Below, piece after piece: positions 43,501 through 52,268 of a stretch of 64,000 bases of DNA (position 1 is its first letter; each line of letters begins with the position of its first letter). Below the pieces are notes generated by a model. That model ran no database searches. It had not been told where the DNA came from and saw nothing but the letters and a program-made list of their open reading frames with translations. The position numbers were made by a program, and so were the translations under genes. Origin of the DNA: Chthoniobacter flavus (GTDB lineage Bacteria > Verrucomicrobiota > Verrucomicrobiia > Chthoniobacterales > Chthoniobacteraceae); NCBI GenBank assembly GCA_945861435.1, contig CAMAUX010000025.1, positions 1-64,000 on the forward strand. Direction: 5' to 3'.

Positions 43501-44093
43501 CCGAAGCCGCTGAGGCGTACCTCGGGCTCAGTGTCGGGGACGTCGTCGTGGTTTTTGTCGGGATAGAAAAGGAGGTAGGGCGGGTTGAGAACCCACACGC
43601 CGCCGTGTCCGGTGAGCACGCTGGTGGCGATGTTGAGACCGGTGACGAAGTCCTTGTGGGATTCAAAGATCCCGTCGCCGTCGCGATCTTCGAGGATGGT
43701 GATGCGGTCGGCGCCGGGCGTGCCGCGAGGGGGCGGCTCCGGGACTTTATCGAAGACTGCGCGCAGGTACTGGTCGTACTTGAGGACCTTGAGTCCTGCG
43801 GGGAAGGGGTATTGGAGATATTGGACGACCCAGAGCCGGCCGCGATCGTCGAAGTGGAGGTTGAGCGGTTGGCGGATGACGGGTTCGGATGCGACGACCT
43901 GCAGCTCTAGACCGGGTGCGATTTTGAAATGGCTGAGGGTTTCCTGTGGGGTGAGCGGGGTGGAGCCGTCGGTAAGAGCGCCCTTGCCCTTGAAGTTCTC
44001 GACGAAGTCTTTGAGCGCGGGATCGATGGGCGGGTCCGCTTGGAGGACTGCGCGCGCGAGCATCAGTGCGGTGAGCGCGTGGATGGTTTTCAT
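40584..44093 (-). CDS. PVC-type dehydrogenase with HEAT repeats and c-heme, repeat-laden linker
   Basis: A 1169-residue exported protein (signal MKTIHALTALMLARAVLQA). The propeller domain (about 55-430) has FDDRGRLWVVQYLQYP, DRDGDGIFESH, LEDTHAVASSLAWGPDGWIYGAQG and YIADWYDSRLTH. Around residues 475-650 the chain turns into low-complexity sequence with SPT, ATT and HPT runs and repeated KGQAIS or LGTGNxS peptides. HEAT-like repeats follow, and the c-type heme CTSCH (Cys1050) with GRIGPDLSGYERS ends it. Paralogous in outline to the 33966-38348 protein but without the SGNH domain. The linker is inflated by tandem and dispersed repeats (42141-42660) that keep the frame open. Confidence 0.87.
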   Translation of the reverse strand: MKTIHALTALMLARAVLQADPPIDPALKDFVENFKGKGALTDGSTPLTPQETLSHFKIAPGLELQVVASEPVIRQPLNLHFDDRGRLWVVQYLQYPFPAGLKVLKYDQYLRAVFDKVPEPPPRGTPGADRITILEDRDGDGIFESHKDFVTGLNIATSVLTGHGGVWVLNPPYLLFYPDKNHDDVPDTEPEVRLSGFGLEDTHAVASSLAWGPDGWIYGAQGSTTTSTIQGIHFLGQAIWRYHPDSHAFEVFAEGGGNTFSLEFDQLGRAFSGTNHGSTRGLHYVQGGAYIKNWAKHGPLLNPYSFGWFEHMPSEGYQPRFAQSMLIYEGGAIPSLEGRLIASMSLTNRVLASDLLPDTSSFKTRDSAALLETDDRWFRPVDTKTGPDGALYIADWYDSRLTHVDPRDTWDHEHGRVYRLRAAGAKPAAPFDLGRASNAELLRTLEHPNKWFRQTAVRLLSERRDPSILPALHSLLDKAGKGQAISPTSPTSPTSPTSPPTATTATTATTATTEAAPSAKADATAQAKPAKALNNMGAKGQAISPGIDIGRDSGSNGSPPLPPPPPLGTGNLSTAPTATARESAKGGPLGGPLGPLGTGNFSAAQSSAPQQQGEQGERALPAGVAKGQAISQQHVASSHPTHPTHPTHPALEALWVLHQLGAFDSKTAIRSLSHPEPAVRAWAIRLMGDPKTLPPDAVPALLSLARTEPDAQVRSQLACSAKRWPADAALPLIRELLGRTEDAEDRHIPLLLWWAFESKLAPGSDAALAWLEDPQLWRNPTFQSHFVRRLGQRFTAEPSPQNLATAAHLLAQSPSPEITDSLITGMEAGLQGDPLSSVPEPLTREAGRAWTTRPHTPVLLSFALRLGLADAAAEALQKVAHSKTPDSERRKILPLLGERRIPGSIPVLLELLRTQNAERLQLEILSTLQTFNDPALGPQLVLSAKDSTPRVRAAIAQTLSTREQWALPLLEALDSGAGLRREDFAPSAIATIAGFHDPRCEVLLKKHFGQSRPSPAQKQQRIDEIRRLLTATTSTKGDPAAGKPLFTRLCTSCHTLHGEGGRIGPDLSGYERSNLDFLLPAILDPSLGIREEYTAFTLRTTDGQILTGFVAEKSAASVTLVDLAGTRSVIAAERIASLQASPVSLMPEGLLDALSDTELRDFFAYLTKP
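42141..42660. repeat. Five copies of an 18-bp repeat plus microsatellites inside the dehydrogenase gene
   Basis: The core AATTGCCTGTCCCT, usually preceded by GAGA, occurs near 42201-42217, 42289-42306, 42378-42393, 42461-42478 and 42635-42652. Read on the coding strand it gives KGQAIS in copies 1, 4 and 5 and GTGN in copies 2 and 3, that is, two reading frames. Between the copies are tandem runs: a 9-bp GTGGGTGGG-like unit (42147-42180, His-Pro-Thr), GTCGTCGCA-type units (42558-42597) and GGTCGGAGA units (42602-42638, Ser-Pro-Thr). Confidence 0.85.
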
Positions 44094-44128
44094 AATCCGT
44101 GGGTGGCGGGACGGGCTTGTGTGGAGCG

Positions 44129-45034
44129 CTACTTGGGTGCGGTGAGTTGGAGAAGTTCACGCGCGGAGGCGGCCTGCTTGAGCGTCATCTGGACGTCCTT
44201 GGGTGCGGGATTTTCGTCGCGCCAGAGGAGGGTGCGAGTGGAGGCGACGTGGCCGAGCGCGTTGCCGCAGGCGTCGAGGATGGCGCAACCGCTGGAGCCC
44301 GCGGCCCAGTCGGTGGTGACGTGGAGGAAGACGGCCTTGCGGGGGTCGCGGAAGTAGCGGGAGAGGATGCCTTGGGTGAAGAGGCCGCGGATGTCCTTGG
44401 GGGAGCTGAGGCAGAAGACGGGGTCGCCGGGATGTCCATCGGTGCTGAGCGGGAGGGGGCTGCAGCCGCGGGCTTCCGTGCGTACGAGGGCGATGTCGGC
44501 GGCTTGGTTTGCGGCGAGCACTTCGGTGACGGGGAATGCCTCGCCTGCGTCGTTGTAGGCAAAGACGTAGCCTTCGCGCATCTGGACCTCGGAGTCGGCG
44601 AGTACATGGAAACAGGTCGCGGCGATGCCATCTGCGGTGATGGCGTAGCCGCCCGCGGTGTTGGTGTGCCAGTGGTCGCACTTCTGGCAGAGGTAGAGGG
44701 TTCCGATGCCCATGAACCCTTTGCGTGCATGTTCATGGACGGCGGATGAGGGAAGAGGCTGGTTGCGCGCGGGGGGGAGTTGGAGGGCGCAGTGTTGCGG
44801 TGCGTCCTTCGGGTGCAGGCTTGCGCGGGTGCGCAGTTTGCCCGCTTCCTTGAGGGCTTCTGCGGCGCGGAGGATGCGCTGCTTTTCCGCGCCGTCTTCG
44901 TGGATGGGGACTCCGGGCGCTTGGGCGCGCAGGGCGGTGGAGGGGAGTGCGAGCGCGAGTGCGAGTGCGAGGAGCAGCGCAGCCCGCCGCGGACGGGAGG
45001 GGGTATGCAGGGGGGGCATGCAGGGAGCGCACAA
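44129..45034 (-). CDS. Secreted trypsin-like serine protease
   Basis: The 301-residue protein has a signal peptide with an Ala-Leu run (ALLLALALALALPST) partly coded by a GAGTGC-type repeat. The chymotrypsin-fold triad is visible: His in TCFHVLADSE, Asp in QAADIALVRTE and Ser in DWAAGSSGCAILD. Also a CQKCDHWH Cys/His cluster (LYLCQKCDHWHTN) before the protease core. There is no PDZ domain, unlike DegP. Length suits the trypsin_2 family. Sits downstream of a PVC dehydrogenase on the same strand in reverse order; convergent genes do not follow. Substrate unknown. Confidence 0.82.
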   Translation of the reverse strand: MCAPCMPPLHTPSRPRRAALLLALALALALPSTALRAQAPGVPIHEDGAEKQRILRAAEALKEAGKLRTRASLHPKDAPQHCALQLPPARNQPLPSSAVHEHARKGFMGIGTLYLCQKCDHWHTNTAGGYAITADGIAATCFHVLADSEVQMREGYVFAYNDAGEAFPVTEVLAANQAADIALVRTEARGCSPLPLSTDGHPGDPVFCLSSPKDIRGLFTQGILSRYFRDPRKAVFLHVTTDWAAGSSGCAILDACGNALGHVASTRTLLWRDENPAPKDVQMTLKQAASARELLQLTAPK

Positions 45035-45300
45035 CGGGGGTCGATGCGGGTCAAACTTATTTGCTGATCAACGATTGGAATGGGGGATGGGAAAGCGTGT
45101 GGCCACCGCGGTTGTTGTAAGGGGAATCTGGGACTCGACGCAGGGCATGGCTTGGATCAAGAAGGGGAGATGCGTTTGCCCCCTGACGCTTTTTCTCATG
45201 CAGCCGATGGAGCGCGCCCCTGTGTGTGGCGACGCTCTGCTGCTCTGTGCGTGCAGGGGGAAGCAGGGTTGTTGGGCGGGGAGCGGAGGACGGTTCGGGC

Positions 45301-46434
45301 ATGATCTGGCTGATCTCTGCGGGGCTCGTGCTGGCGGTGGTGCCGCTGGTGATTTTTCTCATCAACCTCGGGCGGTTGCGTCCGCTGACGCGTTCGGTGG
45401 GAGCTTCAGCGGCGAAGGTTTCGGTGCTCATTGCGGCGCGCAACGAGGAGGAGACAATCACCTCCTGTTTGCGCAATGCGCTCCGCGGGCAGGGAGTGGA
45501 GGTGGAGTTGCTGGTGATGGACGATGGATCCACCGATCGCACGGCGGAACTCGTGGAGCAGTTCGCCGCCAAGGAGCCGCGACTGCGTTTCCTGCGCAGT
45601 ACGCCGCCGCCGGAGGGCTGGAGCGGAAAGGCGCACGCTTATCGGCAGCTTGCGGAGGCGGCGCGTCATCCGGTGCTGGTTTTTGTGGGGGCCGATGTGC
45701 GGGTGCGTCCCGACGGGCTGGCGAGACTGGCGAGATTTCTTGAGGAAAGCGGCGCCGCGTTTGTGAGCGGGGTGCCGGAGTCCGAGGGGCGCAGGTTGCT
45801 GGAGCAGTTGCTGCTGCCGTTGCTGCAGGTTTTGCAGATGGAGTGGATTCCGCTGGGGTGGATGCGTTCGAGCCGGCTGCCGTTTCTGGCGACCGGGAGC
45901 AACCGGCTGATGGTGGTGCGCCGAGAGGCTTATCTGATGACCGGCGGTCACGCGATGATCCCCGGCGTCCTTGATGAAGCAGTGGCGCTGCCGCGGGTCT
46001 TCCGTGCGGCGGGTTGTGGGACGGATCTTTTTGACGGTGCCGAGGCGGCCGGAGGACGGCTTCACTACAGCAACGGGGCGGTGTGGCGCGCGATGCAGCG
46101 CACGGCGGGCGGGGTGTGCGGCGGGCTGGGATTCCTGCTGGTGTGGAGCGTGGTGCTGTTGCTGGGGCAGGTGCTTCCGGTGGTGCTGATGCTTGGCGGA
46201 TTGTTCTCTTGGTTTTCTGTGGAGCCTGCGGTGATGCGCCTCGCGGTGGCTGGAGCTGTGGCGGTTTATCTGGCGCGCTTTCTCGGGATGATCCGTCTGC
46301 GGCATCCGCTGGTCGGAGTGCTCTTCCATCCCGTGGGGGTGCTGATCCTCGTGGCGGCGCGCTGGGTGGCTTTCCTTAAGCGGTTCCTTGGGATTCGTGT
46401 GGGGTGGAAGGGCCGGAAGTATCCGCTGCGCTGA
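45301..46434 (+). CDS. Membrane glycosyltransferase family 2 (HpnB-like)
   Basis: A 377-residue GT2 enzyme with one N-terminal membrane segment (LISAGLVLAVVPLVIFLINL), the GT-A core KVSVLIAARNEEETI, the DxD-like MDDGSTDRTAEL, GWSGKAHAYRQLAE, VFVGADVRVRPDGLA (metal site) and about three C-terminal membrane helices. This order is found in hopene-associated or carotenoid glycosyltransferases such as HpnB and CruC. ATG at 45301 begins the first membrane segment. No squalene or hopanoid genes are in the window, so the acceptor is unknown. Confidence 0.82.
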   Translation: MIWLISAGLVLAVVPLVIFLINLGRLRPLTRSVGASAAKVSVLIAARNEEETITSCLRNALRGQGVEVELLVMDDGSTDRTAELVEQFAAKEPRLRFLRSTPPPEGWSGKAHAYRQLAEAARHPVLVFVGADVRVRPDGLARLARFLEESGAAFVSGVPESEGRRLLEQLLLPLLQVLQMEWIPLGWMRSSRLPFLATGSNRLMVVRREAYLMTGGHAMIPGVLDEAVALPRVFRAAGCGTDLFDGAEAAGGRLHYSNGAVWRAMQRTAGGVCGGLGFLLVWSVVLLLGQVLPVVLMLGGLFSWFSVEPAVMRLAVAGAVAVYLARFLGMIRLRHPLVGVLFHPVGVLILVAARWVAFLKRFLGIRVGWKGRKYPLR

Positions 46435-46476
46435 GCGGGGGGGCGGCGTGTTTGGCGGTTCCTGCGCTGAGGCCGG

Positions 46477-47220
46477 TCAGCGGTCGATGTGCTGATCGTT
46501 GGCTGATGGGAGGAGGGCGGCCCAGCGGGTGAACACGGTGCGTCCGATGGGTTCGACGGCTGGGAGGTGGGCGTGTGCCTGTGCGATGAACTCGCGGGGA
46601 TCGACTCCGCAATTCAGGAGGGACTCATGGTCTTCGCGGATCATGTCGTTGATGACGGGCAGGTCGAATTCGAGGTGAAATTGGAATCCGTAGGAAAGCC
46701 GGCCCCAGCGGAAAGCCTGATGGGGTGTGATGTCCGAGGAGGCGAGGAGTGTGGCGTCTGGAGGGAGGGCGAAGGTGTCGCGGTGCCAGTGGACGGGGAA
46801 GAGGGGTTGGGTGAGGCCGTGCCAGAGAGGATCGTCCGCGGCGGCAGGATGGAAGCGGACTTCGAAGAAGCCGATCTCCTGGGTGTGGTTGCGATGGACG
46901 CTGGCGCCGAGTGCTGCGGCCATGAGTTGTGCGCCCAAGCACATGCCGAGCACGGGGATGCCGCGCTGGTGGGCTTGGAGAACGAGCGCCCTTTCGGTGA
47001 GCAGGAACGGGTGGGCTTCGGTGTGATAGGCGCTGATGTGGCCGCCGCCGAGTGCGAGTCCGCTGTGGGCTTCGAGCGTGGCCGGGATCGGGTCGCCGCG
47101 CCATGCATGGACGATGTCGCAGGGGATGCCGATGTCGCGAAGCGTGCGCGCGAAGAGGCCGGGTCCGTCTTCCGGGCCGTTTTGGAGGAAGAGTACGGGT
47201 TGCATCAGGGCTTCATCCAT
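46477..47220 (-). CDS. Class I glutamine amidotransferase-like protein
   Basis: The 247-residue protein has a GATase1 domain: GLALGGGHISAY, nucleophile Cys in GMCLGAQLMAAALG, and catalytic His-Glu in FQFHLEFD. This matches stand-alone GMP-synthase-like amidotransferases that use gamma-glutamyl substrates. The ATG at 47220 is the first of two close starts (the other at 47205). It is divergent from the histidine kinase gene. Its acceptor partner is not evident. Confidence 0.82.
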   Translation of the reverse strand: MDEALMQPVLFLQNGPEDGPGLFARTLRDIGIPCDIVHAWRGDPIPATLEAHSGLALGGGHISAYHTEAHPFLLTERALVLQAHQRGIPVLGMCLGAQLMAAALGASVHRNHTQEIGFFEVRFHPAAADDPLWHGLTQPLFPVHWHRDTFALPPDATLLASSDITPHQAFRWGRLSYGFQFHLEFDLPVINDMIREDHESLLNCGVDPREFIAQAHAHLPAVEPIGRTVFTRWAALLPSANDQHIDR

Positions 47221-47321
47221 AGCGGTGGAGCGGGTGGGGACAACCCCTGTTTTTGAACCGCCATGGTGTGCTGATCGGGTGGCGCCACGCGACTGTATGG
47301 AGGAAGGGTGGTGAAGGGAGG

Positions 47322-49208
47322 ATGATGAGAGGCACGGGAGCGGAGTACTTGTGGGGGGCTGGGCTGGGCTTGAAGGCTTGGGTGGGCGCGCTGCCGTGGT
47401 GGGATTGGCCGTTGCTCGTTCCTCTGGTGGGCGGCGGGGCGTGGATCGCGTTCCGCGCATGGCGTCGGCACGTTGTGAGATCCCGGCGCCTGCGCATCCT
47501 TGCGCGGGAGCGGATGTACCGGGAGGTGTTCGAGTTCTCGGCACTCGCGATGGCGGAGGAGAACCCGCAGAACCTTGCGGAGATCGCGCCGAGGCTGCTG
47601 CAGGCGCTCTGCGGGGTGGGCGGGTGGGAGGGCGGTGCATTCTGGGAGGTGTACGGGGAGCGGCTGATTTGCGTGGCCTGGTGGCAGTCGGCGTCGTGTC
47701 CCACGGATGCGCTGGAGGCTTTCAGCCGAACCCATCAGTTCGCCAAGGGAGAGGATTTTGCGGGCCGCGTGTGGGAGCTCAACGCCCCGTTGTGGCTCTC
47801 GGAATTTGCGGGAGCGGAGGGTTGGGAATTTCCGCGCGCGACTGCATTTGCGGAGGCTGGGATGCGGGCGGCGTTTGGGTTTCCGATGCGTTCGGGGAAT
47901 CGTGTTGTGGGAGTGTTGGAGTTTTTCGGGAAGGAGTTGCGGGTGCCGGACGCGCCGATGGAGGCGTTGTTTTGGGCGACGAGCCGGCAGGTGGCGCAGC
48001 TCATTGAGAGGCGCCGTGTGGAGACGCAGATGCGCTGCCAGGCCGAGCTGCTCGACCTTTCCTATGCGGCCATGATGGTGTGGCAGGATCCGGGCGGGAT
48101 CAGCTTTTGGAACCGTGCCGCGGAGACGCTCTACGGCTACACGCGGGGGGAGGCTCTGGGCCACAGTCCGGAGGATCTGCTGGCGACGCGTTATCCGGCG
48201 GGCGGTCGGGAGGCGGTACAAGCCGTGCTCGGGAAGTCAGGGGTGTGGGAGGGGCTTTTGGAACACCGCACGAAGTCCGGGCTGCAGCTCACCGTGGAGA
48301 GCCGGATGGTGTTTTTCCGCGGAGCGGTGGAGACGGCGATTGGAGCGGTGATGGAGAGTAATCTGGATGTGACTGAGCAGCGCCGTGCGCAGGCGGAGGT
48401 GCTGGCGCTCAACCTTGCCCTTGAACAGCGCGTGACTGAACGCACGGCGGACCTGGAGGCTGCAAACCGGGAGCTCGAGGCGTTTTCCTATTCGGTCTCG
48501 CATGATCTGCGCGGGCCGCTGCGTGCGATCACAGGGTTCGCATCGATATTGGAGGAGGAGACGAAGGGGCGGCTCGGGCCGGAAGGCGCGCGGTTGCTCG
48601 GTGTGATCCTTCAAAACGCGCACCGCATGGGGCGGTTGGTGAACGACCTGCTGGACTTCGCGCGTTTGAGCCGCCAGCCGCTGGATCGGCGTCCCGTGGA
48701 TATGGAGCATCTGGTGCGGGAATGCTTTGAGGACCTTGCGCCAGAGCGGGCGGGGAGGCGGGTGGAGCTGGTCGTGGCAACTCTGCCGGAGTGCACGGCG
48801 GATGTGAGCCTGCTGCGTCAGGCGCTCCTGAACCTGCTTTCCAATGCGGTTAAATTTACGCGGGTGCGTGATCCCGGAAGGGTGGAGGTGGGGGCGACCA
48901 TCCAGCAGGGCAGTCCCGTGGTGTATTGGGTGAAGGACAACGGCACGGGATTTGATCCCAAGTATGCGGGCAAGCTCTTCGGGGTGTTTCAGCGTCTGCA
49001 TCCCGGGGACGATTATGAGGGCACCGGCGTGGGGCTCACGATCGTGCAGCGGATCATCCATCGGCATGGAGGCAGGATCTGGGGAGAGGGTGTGGTGGAT
49101 TCCGGGGCGACGTTTTTCTTCACCTTGGAAGGCAATGGTCACGGTCATGGCCATGGCAGGGGAGGTGTTGGGCAACCCGGGCCGGCAACTGAGGGCGTGA
49201 GGCCGTGA
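47322..49208 (+). CDS. Sensor histidine kinase (TM-GAF-PAS-HisKA-HATPase)
   Basis: About 628 residues. One N-terminal membrane helix (WPLLVPLVGGGAWIAF), a GAF domain (about 60-225), a PAS domain (about 235-345) and the HisKA box SVSHDLRGPLRAI with the phospho-His near residue 393. The HATPase N and G boxes follow (NLLSNAVKFT, VKDNGTGFDP, GTGVGLTIVQRII). A His-Gly-rich tail (GHGHGHGRGG) ends it. The kinase half resembles bacteriophytochrome-type kinases, but no PHY domain or chromophore Cys is apparent. The stop codon overlaps the response regulator start (GTGA), so signal and output are coupled. ATG at 47325 is an alternative start. Confidence 0.9.
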   Translation: MMRGTGAEYLWGAGLGLKAWVGALPWWDWPLLVPLVGGGAWIAFRAWRRHVVRSRRLRILARERMYREVFEFSALAMAEENPQNLAEIAPRLLQALCGVGGWEGGAFWEVYGERLICVAWWQSASCPTDALEAFSRTHQFAKGEDFAGRVWELNAPLWLSEFAGAEGWEFPRATAFAEAGMRAAFGFPMRSGNRVVGVLEFFGKELRVPDAPMEALFWATSRQVAQLIERRRVETQMRCQAELLDLSYAAMMVWQDPGGISFWNRAAETLYGYTRGEALGHSPEDLLATRYPAGGREAVQAVLGKSGVWEGLLEHRTKSGLQLTVESRMVFFRGAVETAIGAVMESNLDVTEQRRAQAEVLALNLALEQRVTERTADLEAANRELEAFSYSVSHDLRGPLRAITGFASILEEETKGRLGPEGARLLGVILQNAHRMGRLVNDLLDFARLSRQPLDRRPVDMEHLVRECFEDLAPERAGRRVELVVATLPECTADVSLLRQALLNLLSNAVKFTRVRDPGRVEVGATIQQGSPVVYWVKDNGTGFDPKYAGKLFGVFQRLHPGDDYEGTGVGLTIVQRIIHRHGGRIWGEGVVDSGATFFFTLEGNGHGHGHGRGGVGQPGPATEGVRP

Positions 49209-49660
49209 TCGAGCGGGCGGATATTTTGCTGGTCGAGGATAACCCGGCGGACATCGAGCTGGCACGCCACGCGTTTGTGCGCTGCCGTGCGGCCTGCCAT
49301 TTCGAGGTGGTGCAGGACGGGGAGGAGGCGTTGGATTTCCTCTTCTGCCGCGGGGCGTACGCGAAGCGAGCGGGGGTGGAGCCGCCGCGTTGCGTGCTGC
49401 TGGATCTCAAGCTGCCGAAGATCGACGGGCTCGAGGTCTTGCGGCAGATCAAGGGGGCGCCGCTGCTGCGCCGGGTACCGGTGATCGTGCTGAGTTCCTC
49501 CTCGCAGGCTTCCGACATTGCGCGCTGCTACGATCTTGGAGCCAACAGTTACCTTGTGAAGCCGCTGGAGTTCGGTGAGTTCACGCAGCTGGCGAGTGAT
49601 GTTTCGCGGTACTGGCTGGAGCTCAATCAGGACGCGCAGCAGGGAATGCTCTCCCCGTGA
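49205..49660 (+). CDS. Single-domain response regulator (Rcp1-like)
   Basis: A 151-residue receiver domain with the acidic pocket LLVEDNPAD, phospho-acceptor Asp in VLLDLKLPKIDG, and VIVLSSSSQASD plus the conserved Lys in NSYLVKPLEF. The DNA-binding or output domain is missing; the longer alpha4 and C-terminal part fit the Rcp1 type paired with phytochrome-like kinases. It starts with GTG at 49205, overlapping the kinase stop. Confidence 0.9.
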   Translation: MIERADILLVEDNPADIELARHAFVRCRAACHFEVVQDGEEALDFLFCRGAYAKRAGVEPPRCVLLDLKLPKIDGLEVLRQIKGAPLLRRVPVIVLSSSSQASDIARCYDLGANSYLVKPLEFGEFTQLASDVSRYWLELNQDAQQGMLSP

Positions 49661-49735
49661 AACGGTGAGAGTGCGGGGTGCGGGCGGGTGCGCTCCGATG
49701 CGGTGCGGCCTTGGGATGGCGCGTTCTGCAGCGCG

Positions 49736-51325
49736 TCAGGCCACGGCGTCGCGGGTCAGCTTTCCGTTCACCAGCCGCATCAGTCCGCGGGGGTTGGCGT
49801 CTTGAAGTTCCGGTGGGAGGACGGAATGCGGTGCGTTCTGCAGGCAGACGGGACGGGCCCAGCGCTGGATGGCGGCTGTTCCCACGCTGGTGAACCGCGC
49901 ATCGGTGGTGGCCGGATAAGGGCCTCCATGCTGCATTGCGGGGCAGACCTCCACTCCCGTGGGAAATCCATTGAAGAGTACGCGGCCCGCCTTGCGTTGC
50001 AGGAGTGCAAGGAGCGGAGCCGCGCCCGCGACCTCGTCAGCGGCGGTATGGAGGGTGGCGGTGAGTTGGCCCTCGAGTGAGGCTGCGACGCGCGCCATGT
50101 CGGCGGCGTCGGTGCACTCCACGAGGAGGGTGCAGGGGCCGAAGAGTTCGGCGTGGAGGGTTTGCTCGCGCAGGAACGTGGTGCTGTCGGTGGCGAGAAT
50201 TGCCGGGCTGCCCAGAGTCTTTGCGACGTCCCCTTCGACAGATGCGAGGCACCTGACCCCGGTGACCGCGCTGAGTGCCGCGAGACCCTGATGGTACGCC
50301 TCGCAGATTCCGGCATGCAGCATCGTCGCGGGACTGGCTCCGGTGAACGCCGCCGCCAGTTCCTGTAAAAATCCAGCGAGCTCCGGTCCCTTCTGTACAA
50401 GGACAAGGCCCGGCTTTGTGCAGAACTGGCCCACGCCCATCGTGGTGGAATTTTTCAAGCCGCCTGCGATCTGTGCTCCGCGCTCGCGCAGGGCTCCGGG
50501 CAGAACGAAGACCGGATTGAGGCTGCTCATTTCAGCGAAGACGGGGATGGGTTCGGGGCGCGCGTTGGCGGCGTTGAGGAGTGCGCGTCCGCCTTGGTGC
50601 GATCCGGTGAAGCCGACGGCGCGGCACAGCGGATGGCGCAACAGAGCCAATCCCGGAGCGGCGGTGCGTCCGTGGATGAGGGAGAAAATGCCGGCCGGCA
50701 TTCCGCAGGAGGCTGCTGCTGCGGCGATCGCGCCACCGACCAGTTCACTGGTTCCGGGATGGGCTGGGTGGGCCTTCGCCACCACGGGGCAACCCGCGGC
50801 GAGAGCGCTTGCGGTGTCACCGCCGGCGACTGAGAACGCGAGTGGGAAGTTGCTTGCGCCAAACACCGCCACGGGACCGAGCGCGGAGAGGATGCGGCGC
50901 AGGTCTGGGCGTGGGAGGGGCTGACGGTCTGGGAGCGCGGTGTCGATGCGGGCATCGCACCATGAGCCTTCGCGGAGAAGCTCGGCGAAGAGGCGCAGCT
51001 GGCCGACGGTGCGTCCGCGTTCCCCGGTGAGGCGGTCCAGCGGCAGGCCGGTTTCGCGGTGTGCGCGTTCGAGGAGGGTGTCGCCGAGGGCGAGGATCTC
51101 GGAGGCGATCGCCTCGAGAAACGCGGCCCGATCCTGCGCGGTCCGGCTGCTGTAGGAGTTGAATGCGTCCTCAGCGGCGAGCAGCGCGACATCCACCACC
51201 TCTTCCGATCCCTCTGGATAAGCGGGTTCCAGGGCGGTCTGGTCGAGCGGGCTGACGGCGTGAAAGGGGGTCTTGCAGGAATCGTGCGGGGTTCCGGCGA
51301 CGAGATGTTTTCCGTGGAGGCTCAT
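49736..51325 (-). CDS. Alpha-ketoglutarate semialdehyde dehydrogenase-like ALDH
   Basis: A 529-residue NADP-linked aldehyde dehydrogenase of the ketoglutarate semialdehyde branch. Visible: the substrate-entry motif VAVFGASNFPLAFSVAGGD, the nucleotide-binding VGFTGSHQGGRAL, general-base Glu in PVFAEMSSLNPVFVLPG, and catalytic Cys in GQFCTKPGLVLV. It oxidises 2-oxoglutarate semialdehyde to 2-oxoglutarate, the last step of oxidative (Weimberg) pentose breakdown. It starts at 51325, 14 bp after the KDX dehydratase gene, forming an operon. The open frame further upstream is not supported. Confidence 0.87.
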   Translation of the reverse strand: MSLHGKHLVAGTPHDSCKTPFHAVSPLDQTALEPAYPEGSEEVVDVALLAAEDAFNSYSSRTAQDRAAFLEAIASEILALGDTLLERAHRETGLPLDRLTGERGRTVGQLRLFAELLREGSWCDARIDTALPDRQPLPRPDLRRILSALGPVAVFGASNFPLAFSVAGGDTASALAAGCPVVAKAHPAHPGTSELVGGAIAAAAASCGMPAGIFSLIHGRTAAPGLALLRHPLCRAVGFTGSHQGGRALLNAANARPEPIPVFAEMSSLNPVFVLPGALRERGAQIAGGLKNSTTMGVGQFCTKPGLVLVQKGPELAGFLQELAAAFTGASPATMLHAGICEAYHQGLAALSAVTGVRCLASVEGDVAKTLGSPAILATDSTTFLREQTLHAELFGPCTLLVECTDAADMARVAASLEGQLTATLHTAADEVAGAAPLLALLQRKAGRVLFNGFPTGVEVCPAMQHGGPYPATTDARFTSVGTAAIQRWARPVCLQNAPHSVLPPELQDANPRGLMRLVNGKLTRDAVA

Positions 51326-51339
51326 GGGATGCGAGGGTT

Positions 51340-52173
51340 TCAGGCGATGGAGTTGGTGAGCGTGCCGAGGCCGTCGATGGAGATCGCGACTTCGTCGCCG
51401 CTCTGCAGGGTGAAGGAGTCCGGCGGCACGAGTCCTGTGCCCGTGAGCAGGAAGCATCCGGCCGGGAAGGTGTTGTCGCGCCAGAGCCACTGCGCGAGTT
51501 CTGGCAGCGTGCGCTTCATCTGGTCGAGGCCCGTGGCGCCTTCGAAAGCCGTCTGGCCCGCGCGGCGGATTGTCATTCGGATGCGGGTTTCGAGGGGGAG
51601 CGGATCGCGCACGACGACGCCGGGTCCGAGGGCGCAGCAGTCGCTCCAGACCTTGGCTTGGGGGAGATAGAGCGGGTTTTCGCCTTCGATGTCGCGCGAG
51701 CTGAGGTCGTTGCCCACCGTGTATCCGAAGATGCGGCCGTCCCGGTTGAGGGCGAGGGCGAGTTCGGGTTCGGGCACGTTCCATTTGGAGTCCGAGCGCA
51801 GGCGCATGGCGCCGCCGGGTGCGATGACGCGGTGGGGCGTGGCTTTGAAGAAGATCTCCGGGCGTTCGGCGGCGTAGACGCGGTCATAGAAGGAGCCGCC
51901 GCCGGCGTCCTTGGATTCCTCCATGCGGGCATCGCGCGAACGGAGGTAGGTGACGCCCGATGCCCATACTTCCTGGCTCTGGATCGGAGCGAGCCACTGA
52001 GCGGGCTTCGCGACGGGCGTGGCTGATGCCAGCTGGGTCTGGAGCCACTGCGCGGGTTCGCTCTGGCAAAAAAGCGTGTCCCATTCGGCCTCGCCGAGTT
52101 GGAAGAAATCCTCGCCACGCTGGGCGATGAGGCCGGTCGCGGCGCGGTAGACGGAGAGGGCGGGGGTTTGCAT
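51340..52173 (-). CDS. 2-keto-3-deoxypentonate dehydratase (FAH superfamily)
   Basis: The 277-residue protein has the fumarylacetoacetate-hydrolase fold: [37 protein letters not shown], and metal ligands in PEPELALAL and [20 protein letters not shown]. This is the 2-keto-3-deoxy-D-arabinonate/xylonate dehydratase subfamily, which makes alpha-ketoglutarate semialdehyde. It lies 14 bp before the ALDH that uses this product and is divergent (95 bp) from the pentonate dehydratase gene. The three genes make a coherent pathway. Arabinose versus xylose specificity cannot be told from sequence. Confidence 0.88.
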   Translation of the reverse strand: MQTPALSVYRAATGLIAQRGEDFFQLGEAEWDTLFCQSEPAQWLQTQLASATPVAKPAQWLAPIQSQEVWASGVTYLRSRDARMEESKDAGGGSFYDRVYAAERPEIFFKATPHRVIAPGGAMRLRSDSKWNVPEPELALALNRDGRIFGYTVGNDLSSRDIEGENPLYLPQAKVWSDCCALGPGVVVRDPLPLETRIRMTIRRAGQTAFEGATGLDQMKRTLPELAQWLWRDNTFPAGCFLLTGTGLVPPDSFTLQSGDEVAISIDGLGTLTNSIA

Positions 52174-52268
52174 CGGCGCACTATGCGCGGGCGTTTGGAA
52201 GCCTGTCGAGTGGTTCGGAAAGTCGTTCCGTCGCCCGGTGCTTTCTGGCAGTTTGCCGCGACCTCACC